From the NCBI GenBank assembly GCA_004794655.1, contig SMMW01000555.1, forward strand, positions 248,001 through 312,000: a stretch of DNA of 64,000 nucleotides, given 5' to 3'. Each line of letters starts with the position of its first letter. Position 1 is the stretch's first letter. The stretch is from Marisa cornuarietis. Taxonomy: Eukaryota; Mollusca; Gastropoda; Architaenioglossa; Ampullariidae. A program made the translations under genes and the position numbers. The notes under the pieces were generated by a model. That model saw only the letters and a program-made list of their open reading frames with translations, ran no database searches and had not been told where the DNA came from. This document shows positions 25,101 through 37,100 of this stretch, in pieces.

Positions 25101-28100
25101 ATCAAGGGGACATAACGATTGCTGTTTCAATAGACCTGCATCTCACATTAACTCTTTGATCTCGGGGCTGCTAGAAGCCTGTAGTGTATATCTCTCGCAC
25201 GATTGTCCCCACTTTTAAAAAAACATTAAAAAATAACTAAAAGAGGTAGAAGAAAAATTTTAATTGATAATGATAGATCAAAATGTGTAGAAAAGAAACA
25301 CTTTTTACCTTGTGTTTGCTTAAAAACACACTTTTATGGTATTCCCAACAGAAAATGCCATGATAATGATCAATCAGAAAAGTTTTTAGACAGGTTTCAC
25401 GAGCCAAAAAAATAATGTTTATAGCTCACCAAATCTCATTATTCTTCCACTTTTTAGCATTTGAAAATCATCTAGGAATTCTCTCCTTGTGACTTCTAAG
25501 AATTCTGCGCAGTATAATCCCCCTTTCTCACTGAGCTGCAACAGGTCATTCAAGAACTGTTTCTGACCTAGACAACATTTCTTATCAGCTGCTGCTATCT
25601 TCCTCACATATCTAATCTTGACATTTTGAAATGGTATTAAAAACAATGGACCAAACAACCTGCCTGAAAGTTTTAATTAATATTTTAATTAAAATATTTT
25701 GCTGTTTCTCCTTCAGTGGATGGTGTCTTCATTTTCTCTCTCTCTTGTCTTTTGAACTTTGCTGGCAGTATTGTAAGAAGTATTATAAATAAATCATTTA
25801 TTACTCAAACAAAGTTTTGCTGTAAGAAGGATAGCTTTGGGAATATTTTTGCTGTAAGAAGGATAGCTTTAGGAAACCCTTTGTTTGAATGTGCCTTTAG
25901 TTCTTTGACATCACCTCAAAAATCTCCATTAGATCTCACAGTCTGTATTAATATCCTTAAATAACTGTAGGCGTTACAAATTTTTAGCACTGACATCACT
26001 ACAGGTATTATGTAAATGCCATGTTTACAAACTGTGGGGGAGTATTTGCCATACTTCCTCCTGTCTTGAAATTACATGTGGTGGACTGCTTTGATTTAGG
26101 CTTCTGGCTAGAGGTGAACACATTTTACTTGTCTGTATCATGTCAGTTGCCTTTTCACATGTTTGAGATTGTCCATAAAGGTAGAACTTACTGCAGTGAA
26201 ATATTGTCAGTATGGTTTGGTATAAAATAGTAGATATCATTTGGCTGCAAATATGTATAATTGTTTTCAGCTTATATACTGATATATATTAAAACACATT
26301 TTGCAGAGATTTTCGTCCTGGAGCAAAGTGTGAATATACTGTCCAGGTCCAGTTAAGGTAGTGTCAGACTTTCCTGTGTTGCTTTTTTTCTTTTTAAATG
26401 AAGTTAAATCTTAGCAGTTTTTATTATTATTATTATATACTGCTCAAAAGAATGGAAAGGCCAGTTATATAGTTAGTCACAGTTTCTTGCCAATAAACAC
26501 ACAGACAATAACATTGAATAAAGCATTTCTTTATTCATTAAATGAAACATTATCAGCCAATTTTATCAAAACAAATTATTTTAAAAAGAAGAATTGGAGC
26601 TTGGACTGACCCAACCAATCTTTTAAAAATTCAGAAAAGTGATATCAGAGAAAAACAGTATTGTGTATGCACACCATTGGCCTGAATACAGGCAAAGCAC
26701 AGTTGTCTCATGGATTGAATCAATGAGGAATTGCCTGCCGCTCTTGCTGAAGAATCTGGTATAGCTGATTGAGGTCAACTGCTGGGATGTGGTTGGCTGC
26801 AAGTCTATGGCCCAAGACATCCCACAGATGTTTGGTGGGATTCAGATATAGGTCAGGTCAGTCCATGTAGTTGACGGTGCTGCTGCAGGAAGCCATTGAC
26901 GACCCTGGCCCTGTGTGGTCTGGCATTGTCGTCCTGAAAAATGGCAGTGGCCTGCAGGGCTGGCCGTACCAGAGGCTGTAAAATGTTCTTTCTGTATGCC
27001 CATGCCTTTCAGGTTGCCTTGCACCAGGTAGAGGTGAGTTACATAGGCCATCCCCATCCCACCCCACACCATCATGGATCCACTACCATATTGATCACAC
27101 TCCACCACAGCGGGATCGGGGTAACAATCTTCCTGTTGTCTCCTGTCTCAGATTTGACCATTGTAGAAGGACCTGGCGAAGCGAGATTCATCAGTGAAGA
27201 AAACTGCGAACATCTGTTGCCTTGTCCATGCCAGATGGCGTTGTGCCCTTGCAAAACAAGCAGCATAGTGTGCAGGTGTTAAAACAGGGCAGACAGCAGG
27301 TCCTTTTGATCAAAGATTGCTTTCCATGAGCCGGTCATGAACCATCTGGTCACTGACAGTTACATTGGCAGCTGCTTGGAGCTCTCCTGTGAGCATGCTG
27401 GCAGTTACTGTTCACTGTCTTAGAGCTGACAGAATAATGAACCTGTACTGTTGTCTGGTAGTTGACCATGGGGGTCCTGGGTGTCTTGATTTGCAGCACT
27501 TCCCTTTACATTGTAGCTGTCTCGTAGAGTTTGAATGACAGAGTGAGCCACTCCCATTTGGCAGCCAATTTCTCAAACACCTCCGTCCTCCTTCAGCAAT
27601 GCAGTGACCCTCTCTTGGTTGATAGTACTTAATCATGATCTCTTAGGCTTAATTAAAAAGGCACATAGACACTGACAATAAACCCTCCCAAGCCTCTAAA
27701 ATTACTGAGCTGTGTTGACAATGGACAGGGCGTGCACTTGCAATGCATGTTTTCTACTGTTCAGTTCTGCCTTGTCGTATGGATATGTTTCAGCTGCATA
27801 CATTTTTTGTAGGTTCACTGACCTTTTTTGCTTGACTGTTGTACTGAGCATGCATAAGACCAAACTGGATTGTCAAATTCACGTTGACTGTTCACCCATA
27901 CAACAGATTCACTAAAAAAGATTTTGAAGGAATTGTTTGCTGTTGGTACAAACAATAAAAACGTAGAAAATATGAAGGTGGCCTTTCCATTGTTTTGAGC
28001 AGTATATATCAATTAAATTCCTGGCTCTTTCGTTTATCTACATCTTTGTAACCATTGTGTGTGTGTGTGTGAGAGAGAGAGAGATTATTGGAAACCAAGA

Positions 28101-31100
28101 GACTAGATGGGCAAATGTTTGGGCGTAGGGTGAAGGTCATGTAGTGGCATGGTTGGGGTTGGTTTAGGTTACGGCGAGTCTGGACAATTTCTGGTCCAGT
28201 GCAGCACTCAGAAGACTTCTGAAGCGCTTTGATGATGGGATGGTAAACAGTTCATAGACTGTCCCATCAGGATAACACCTCACAGATCCATCAACTCCTC
28301 CAGGGGAGTCATTCGTTGCCCATACCTTGCTGGGATGTCAGAGCTTAATAATAATAATGTATATTTATATAGCACTTTACCCCACCATCAAAGGCAGGCT
28401 CAAAGCACTTGAAAAAAAAGGTAAAACACATAAACATAAAATAATGGGCGCTGATCTAAAAAAACAATGAGATTATTGTGTGACCCCGTATAGCAGCCAC
28501 TCATGTTAGTAGGTGAATGCCATCAGCACAGATGCAGTCAGTAACCTTGACATCAAGTCAGAACTGGCATCCCAAGGGGTCTCTGCAGTGCAGAGAGTCA
28601 GCCTGAAGAAGGATGGGAAATCTATCCCTACAAACACTTTATTTCTTTCCTGCCTACCCGCCCCCGTGGGCCCAGCTTCTTGTGCCGGGGGTGAACACCC
28701 AGCCTCTCTCTCTGGCTGGGTGACCAAGCTGGCCCACCCCTTTCCCTTAGGCTTTTCTCCTTTCTCCCTCACTGGCCCTTTCACCTTTATTCCTTTTCTA
28801 AACAAACATCTCTCTATCACACTGCAGTTTTGTCTTCTCTATCTTCTGCCTACACTGGCCTTTCCGTCTTCTCCAATCATGCCTCTCTTTTAATGCAGCT
28901 CCTTTCTCTGTGGCCTCCTTTAGGCCCCCTGCATTTGCCGTGCAGGGCGTGTCGGGGGAGGATGGGATCCTGGAGGTTGAGGTCCCTGATGGGCTGCGGC
29001 CCACTATACCAACACACCTCTTTGGCCCGGACTTCTCCTAGACGGGAGGTTGGTGTGGCCCACACCAATCAAGCGGCTGGTCGTGCATTGCCCTAGCTTG
29101 GCTAGAAGGCTGCGGCCGGGGTCAATCTGGTCTACACACTCTGTAGGCCAGAGTATATTCCTTATGTATCCCTGGTGCGACCCTGCTGGAAATGCCCTAA
29201 GTGGTACCGCTCGGTCGCATCCCCTTGTTGGACTCCGTGGTGGGTGGGGAGCATAAGGAATGAAAAAAATGCAATTCATTATGGCAAAAAAAAAATCAAA
29301 TCTGGGGAAGCGCGTACGTGAGAATGAGTCTTCAGACAGTGAGGAAGAGGTTCGAGAGAATGTAAGAGTGAACATTGAGGGGGCCTGGCCCCGTTTTCTT
29401 CTGGTTGAGGGTGCAGAGCCGGCCCGGCCGCTCTCATCCCTTTCGCCTTTTGCGATTTCAAAGGGCTTCAAAAACATATCTACAGATTTCTCCTCCATCA
29501 AACGTTTGCGCTCTGGACAGCTTCTAGTACAGTGCGCAAACCAAAAGGCAAGTGAGGCCCTGCGCCGATGGGACGGAAAACAGTTCATCGACCGTCCTAT
29601 TAAGGTAACTGTGCATCGATCCCTCAACTCTTCCAAAGGGGTCATTCGTTGTCCTGACCTGGCTGGGATGTCGGAACCTGATATCAGGTCCGAACTGGCA
29701 TACCAGGGGGTCACAGCAGTACAGAGAGTCACCCTTAGGAAGGATGGAAAATCTATACCAACTAACACTCTATTTCTCACTTTCTGCCGTCCTAAAATAC
29801 CCGACTCCATTGATGTTGGGTACTTGAGGGTAAAAGTCTCTCTTTTCATACCTTCTCCGTTGCGCTGCTTCAACTGCCAGCGTTATGGTCATGGGGCAAG
29901 CTTTTGCAAGTCCCAAGCCCGCTGCTTTCGTTGCGGTGGGACTGGCCATGCTGCAGCTGATTGCACTTCAAGCGCCAAATGCTGCAACTGTGATGGTGCC
30001 CACACGGCTTCTTCCAAAGACTGCCCAAAGATGCTCGCCGTCGCGTTGTGGGTGGCCCCTCTTCCACTGTAGGCTCCACTTCCTACTCTGCAGTCGTGGG
30101 TAAACGACCATCAAATTCTATCGCTATCCAGACAGACATGACATGGGTCTCTTCTGAGGGCCCTGTTCCAGTCAGACATGTTATGCCCCCTCCTCCTCCT
30201 CCTGCATGCAGTGGTGGCACCCAGTCATCACAAACAACACAAACACCTCAGACCACTCAGACCACACAAGCACAAACACCACAGGCCAAACAACCTTCAC
30301 CAGTCAGACAAACTACACGCCCACAAGCACACAACACAAAATCACCAAAAGGAAAAAGCACTACACAACAGACAGACAAGAAAGACGTACAATCAAAACC
30401 TAAATCACCTGAAAAACCCACTACACACCACAGCACATCTGGGGCCACTACAGCAGCAACAGCAGTCCCTGTTTCGAATCGTTTTGCCACTCTTGGCGAG
30501 CAGGGGATGGATATAGTTGAGCGGCATTTTGCATCGCCTTCTCCATCCCGCCGTCCCCTGCCTTCTTCACCTTTCCCCTCTTCTACCTCCGCTACTGTGA
30601 GGCGTTCAGCCTCTTTCCCTCACAGATAGCATGTCTACAATCCTTCAATGGAACTGTCGAGGGATCCGAGCAAACTTTGAAGAACTTCGATGCCTAGCAT
30701 CTAGCTTCTCTCTTGGTGTTATAGCTCTTCAGGAGACTCTTCTCCTACCTTCTACCACCTTTTCTTTTAAAGGCTTTCACGTCAGGACTCACAGACTGAC
30801 GTCCCTTCAGGTGGGACTGCTCTTCTTCTCCGTTCCCACCTCTTGTTTAGCCAGATACCACTTTCCACTCCTCTTCAAGCAGTTGCTGCCCAGGTTACCT
30901 TGGGCAAAACTATCACTATCTGCAGTATCTATTTTCCTCCCTCTGCTCGGGTCTCCCGACAAGACCTTGAGGGTCTTCTGACCCAACTTCCTTCTCCCGT
31001 CCTTCTTTTGGGGGACTTTAATGGGCACCACCCCCTTTGGGGTGGAACTTCGAGTGACCCTAGGGGAGAGTTGTTGGGATCACTTTTTATGGAAAGTGAT

Positions 31101-34100
31101 CTCTGCCTTTTGAACGATGGCTCCAACACCTTTTGCCGTCCATACTGTAGCACAGTGTCAGCAGTAGATCTATCAGTGGTCAGCCCAGCACTGTTACTAG
31201 ATTTTAACTGGAGTGTACACGACGACCTGTGCGGCAGCGATCACTTTCCTATAATTTTAAAATTTTTAAGTACTCTGGAGCGGGACAAAAATTTTTCTAA
31301 TGGTGGGTGGAACCTGACTAAGGCAGACTGGCCTGCTTTTCAAGCCCTCTGCTCCACCCGCCTTTCTTCTACTTCAGATATCAACCTAGAAAAGTACAAT
31401 AATGATAAAGAGCACCCTGTTAGAATTTTTACAACTATATTAACCGAGGTTGCTTCGACAACAATACCGAAAAAAGGGACACGGAATCAACATCTACGTG
31501 TCCCTTGGTTTACAGAGAAGTGTGGTATGGCTCAACACGACCGAAAGAAGGCTCAGCGCCTTGCCTTTCGCCATCCCACTCCAGAAAATGTACTAAATTT
31601 TAAACGCAGCCGAGCACGAGCTCGATACATTTTTAAACAGAGTAGAAAGCTTGCGTGGCAGAGGTTTGTGTCCTCGTTATCTTCCCGCACCACCTCCCAG
31701 GCGGTGTGGGCGGCCATAAGAAAGATTAAGGGAAAGTTTCAGGCGGGCTCAGTAGGCCACCTGCGGGTTGGAGACTCCATCCTCACAGAGGCACAGGATG
31801 TTGCAAACTCATTGGCATCCACCATTGCACAAAACTCTTCTTCTTCCCACTACTCTCCAGAATTTCAGCACCTGAAGTCTGTTCAGGAATCTTCTAGCTG
31901 TGACTTCTCTTCTAACAACTCTGAACAGTACAACCTACCTTTCTCTCTTGAAGAATTGCAGCAGGCCCTCCAGAAGTGCAACGACTCTGCACCTGGCCCA
32001 GACAACATTTCATATCAGCTGCTGACTCATCTTCCACAGGTCTCTCTCCGCCTCCTCCTAGATATTTTTAACTTTATCTGGGTGTCTGGCTATTTCCCTC
32101 CCTCGTGGAGTGAGGCAGTCGTGGTGCCCATCCCAAAACCTGGTAAGGATCCCTCTGATCCCAACTCTTACCGTCCTATCGCCCTCACTAGTTGTCTGTG
32201 CAAAACTTTAGAACGCATGGTGAATGCCCGGCTCACGTGGCATCTTGAGTCTCATGACCTCCTCTCCAACCTGCAGTGTGGCTTCAGAAAACACCACAGT
32301 ACCACGGACCATCTAGTCCGTTTTGAAACTTTCCTTAGAGATGCATTTGTCAGCAAAGAACATATGTTAGGGGTCTTTTTTGATTTGGAAAAGGTGTATG
32401 ACACAACCTGGAAGCAAGGTATTCTGTTGGACCTTCACGCCCTCAAGTTCGTGTAGGCTCTATTCTATCTGCTCCTCAGGAACAGGAAATGGGCGTCCCA
32501 CAGGGCAGCATCCTTTCACCAACTCTCTTCAACATTAAAATAGATGCTATCCTAAAATCTGTCTCTCCAGGTTTGGAGGCCTCGTTGTATGTAGATGACT
32601 TTGCTCTCTGCATCCGAGGCCGTTTGCTGCCATGCCTCGAACGCCGGCTTCAGCTGTGCGTAAACGGTGTGCAGAAGTGGGTGACAGAAAATGGCTTCAA
32701 ATTTTCTCCCACAAAGTCAGTATGCATCCACTTTTGTAAACTACGAGGCATATTTCCAGACCCTTGTATTTCTGTCAATGGCACGGTACTCAAAGTAGTT
32801 CAGGAAGTAAAATTTCTTGGGGTCATCTTTGACCGTAAACTATCCTTTCTACCTCACATCAGATCTCTACGCCTTTCATGTCAGAAAGCCTTGGATGTTC
32901 TTCGAGTAGTTGGCCATGTCAGCTGGGGGGCGGACCGCACGGTCCTGCTTCGCCTGTATCGTGCCCTGGTCCGCTCCAAGTTAGACTATGGATCCATCAT
33001 CTATGGCTCTGCTCGAGAGTCCTATCTCAAAATTCTTGATCCTATTCACCATCAAGGGCTCCGCATCTGTTTGGGTGCCTTTCGCACCACTCCTGTACAT
33101 AGTTTGTACGCAGAAGCTGGTGAGCCTCCACTGTCCCTTCGCCGTCTGAAACTCATGCTCTCCTATGTTTGTCGTTTGAAGTCTCATCCTGAAAACCCTG
33201 CTTACCCTGCCGTCTTTGGACCACAGCGTGCTGCCCTGTATGCTATTCGTACCAAGGAACAAAAACCATTATCACTCCATGTGGCACCTCATCTGCAAGC
33301 TGCCGGAGTAGATATCCAGCAGGTAGAGCGTCTCCCTCTACTGCCAACTCCTCCTTGGACTCTTCCTGTTCCAGAGATCCGTCTTGATCTTACAGCCTTT
33401 AAAAAGGGAGACACTAGTGACCTCATCTTTCTTCAACGCTTTCAGGAACTTCTTTCTGACTATCCTGGATTCTGCTGTATCTTTACAGATGGTTCCAAAG
33501 TTCCAAACGGTGGCCCTGTTGCTGCGGCAGCAGTTCCATCCTGCCAGCCGCAACAGGCCGCTTCAGCCCGACTTGTGGATGGCTGCTCTATCTTCACAGC
33601 GGAACTTCATGCCATCTTGCTAGCCTTGCAACATGTTCACCGCTTTTCGGAGCACAACTTTTTGATCATCTCAGACTCCCTTTCTGCCCTCCAAGCTCTT
33701 CTTTCCAGTTGTTTTGACCACCCTCTCTTGGTACAAATCCACAAAATCCATGGAACACTCATTCGCCGAAACAAAGATATTGTTTTCGTTTGGGCACCTG
33801 GCCACGCTGGTATTGCTGGCAACGTCCAAGCAGACAAGGCTGCCAGGGCTGCTTGCCAGTTGTCTAGTCAGTTGAAATCGCTTGTATCATCTGACTGCAA
33901 ATCTCTCTTCACAGCCTATGTTCAGTCCCTGTGGCAACGCCACTGGGACACTCTGGGCCAAAACAAGCTACACGCCACCCTTCCCAATCTTTCTGACCGC
34001 CTGCCTCCGTGCCGCCCTGTGCGACGGGAGGAGATGATCTTAACTAGACTGAGGTTAGGACACACCTATGTCACGCAATCGTATCTCTTACGAGGTGAAC

Positions 34101-37100
34101 CACCACCTGTTTGCCCGTGGTGTACAGAAGTTTTAAATGTTAAACATGTATTAATTACTTGCCCTGAGCTCCAGAGTACCCGTCAGCGTTTTTTCACAGC
34201 AGTTTCTGTGTCTGCTTTGTTTAGGTCCGTCCCATCGGCAGCAATTTTTGCATTTTTAAGAGGGATTGGACTCTTTCATAAAATTTAAGTTTTAAATTCC
34301 TGTTAGTTTTGGCTTATGGTTTTGGTTTGTTGACGGCCTTTTGGCCACAACAACCACTTTTATACTAGAACCACTCTTTTAAAAATTCTCTTGTTTGTGT
34401 TGTTTTTATTGGAATGGCACTGTTATATCTTTTGAAGATCTCTCTGATTCTTAGAACTTATGTCATAAATTTGTCTTTCATCGCCGTGATATAGCCTTAG
34501 TTGCTGGCACGGCGTTAAACACTAACAAAAAAAAACAAAAAAATTCTGCCTACCCAAAATACCCAACTTCATTGAGGTTGGGTATTTGCGGGTAAAAGTT
34601 TCTTTATTTATCCCTTCACCTTTGAGCTGTTTCATATGTAAGTGTTAAGGCCGCAGGGCAAGCTTATGGAATTCCCAAGCCCGCTGCTTTCGATGCAGTG
34701 AGTCTGGCCACTGTGAAAAGCGCACACTGTGCTAACTGTGATGGTGCGCACACTGCTTTCGTCAAAAGACTGCCCAAAGTGGAAGGAGGAGGCAACCATC
34801 CAGAGTGTACATGCAGAATCTGGCATTTCATATGTTGATGTACACCACCATGTGGTGGGTCTCACTCCTCCTTTTAGACATCAACTTTATTTGGGTATCG
34901 GGGTGTTTCACTTCCTTGTGGAGAGAGGCAGTCATAGTGCCCATTCTCAAGCCTGGCAAGGATCCCTCCGATCCAAACTCCTATCTTCCTATTGTTCTAG
35001 CTAGCTGTCTAGGCAAAACACTGGAACGCATGGTGAATGCCCGGCTTACCTGGCAGCTTGAATCTTGTGGTCTCCTCTCCAACCTGCAATGTAGCTTCAG
35101 ACAATACTGAAGTACGCTGAAACTTTTGTTAGAGATTCCACTAGCTGTTTAAACTGTTATTTGACTTTAACAGGGATTCATTTTCCAATTTGCTGGTTCT
35201 TGGAAAGCTGTGCCTCCTTATGCTATCCCACAATGCAGGCTGTAAGAGGGGGCTTCAGCCATCAAAACCTAATAAAGTCTTTTCGTAGAAGTTGCCTCGA
35301 GGAGAAACATTTAAACCCCTGCACTAATGAGACAAATGAAAAGTGTCTAAACATTAGCTCATAACTCAATGAGATAGACACAAAGACTAATTGGTTTGCA
35401 AATTTAGGATGCTATGATCACACTGATGATGATGAAAGATAATTTATCGATATAAACGAAAAAGATATCTATGTGATTAATTTTCAATTGCTTGTGAAAT
35501 AATAAAATTTCTTGTGATTAAGTATTTTGTTGTATACCAAATATTTATCAGGAAAAAGCAGTGAAAATGTGTTTGTTTCGAGGGCCCTTGTTTCATTTGA
35601 AGTCCCCCTTTTTTCCATCGAGAGGGCCCCAGGGCCCCTCATTTTGAAATCCTAGAATTGCCTCTGTATACATGAAAGTTTTAGGAAACCTCCAGAAACT
35701 TTCGTGACCCGAATGGCACGACGTCTGCACAATTTTCCATACCCCAAAGAGCGTGGCTTGCTATACTTGGAACTCAGTGTCTGCACATCGCGGGAATAGC
35801 CCCGGCCCTATTCATCTGAAGAGAAAGGGAAGGAGAGAAAGGGACACAGGTCTACTCTGTACTTAAAGGTCACCATGACCAGGGTAGAACTAGGGTGGGA
35901 GTGGCTGCTGGGCCCCCTTGCCCCTACCCCAACTTGCATTGAGCCAGCAATGTGACACACGACATGGGTAAAAGAAATATCTTGTACCTTGAAGCAACCA
36001 CAGTATTTGATCATACATTGAACAAGTGTTTCACAAATTGCAATGCAGACATTATTCATAACAACTGAAGAAGTAAGTAAGGCTGAACTAGAATGCTGCC
36101 ATTTAATGAAAATGTCAGTGGTGTTCATTTTATTGCTTATCTTTGTGTCTTAAAATAAATGTGATACGCAAAATCTTATTATTGATAACACCATATATAT
36201 ATGTTTTTATATTTGAATTATTTTCTTATCATCGCATGGGTGTTTTTGTAGGTTTTGCCTTCTTGAAACCAGCTGTGAACAAGAAGATAACTTTCCCCCT
36301 AGCATCTGTGTCCGGGTCAATGGCAAGATGACTGCATTACCAGTGAGTTTTTGAATGTCCTTATTATCATTTTGCTGTACAGTAATTATTTTATCATCTT
36401 CACTTACGATGTATCTGGGTGTGCATATGTATGCATGTATACAGTAAACAACAATATTTGATTTTAGAGTTTATGGAGAGGTCTAAGGTGTCTGCATTAT
36501 TTGCTAGAAGGTCAAGGCTAGCCAAGAGATACTGAAGAAGGACATTGTTGTTGTGATGAGGATTTCAAAAGTTGGCTGAGACACATATTGTCATGGGCCG
36601 CACGGTTGGCTGCTTCAGGCTTGGTGAGGCAAATGGCCTCTCACTGCTTGAGTGTGCACAGTCACAGGTTGCCAACACCTTGCACACTCACACTTGACAC
36701 TCTTCTGATAAGTTGATTCACAACCAGATCGACTTTATCTTACTGCTGAGTATCAGTATCAACCTGGCGAAAATGAGAGATATCCAGGAAGGGATATTAA
36801 TAGTGACCACAACCATGTCCTTTCAACCCTGTGCTTGAAGCTACTGACAAAGTGCTGCATGATCAATCCAGGCATTTGTTTCAAGTTAGAGAAGCTACAG
36901 GACCCTAAGGCTGCTGATCCAAGTTTGGGGAAAGTTCGCGGGCCTGAACCTTATTTACAGCAATGTGGATATTTCAAGCCATATTGAAAAGGTGCACTTT
37001 ACCTTGGCCGAAAAGATTCCTTTTTTGGTTGGTGGGGGAGGGAATGTTGATGAGGCTTAAAGAACAACCTCAGTGGTTTGCGTTTTCTGCAGATATCGGT

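Larger units (their letters stand above)
28660..34545 (+). mobile_element. I-clade LINE, full length, nested in an older copy
   Basis: A 5.9-kb two-ORF non-LTR retrotransposon in PIAS intron 6, sense strand. It is bounded by a perfect 10-bp duplication CTGCCTACCC (28650-28659 and 34546-34555) that lies within ORF1 of an older copy of the same family. It has a roughly 600-bp 5'UTR, ORF1 with CCHC zinc knuckles, ORF2 with endonuclease, reverse transcriptase and RNase H, and a 3' end GCTGGCACGGCGTTAAAC plus an A-rich tract. An RNase H domain in ORF2 places it in the I group (I/Nimb-like). ORFs are broken by two 58-bp deletions and one frameshift. Confidence 0.95.

Noticed and set aside
29004..29873. 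289-codon open frame on the - strand
   Set aside because: It is the antisense shadow of the LINE 5'UTR and ORF1 and has no recognised motif.
30024..30030. CCCAAAG as a programmed -1 frameshift site joining the two ORF1 frames of the LINE
   Set aside because: The heptamer fits the X-XXY-YYZ pattern and a -1 slip would join the frames, but the older copy has 58 extra bases exactly here that keep one frame open. A deletion explains it better.
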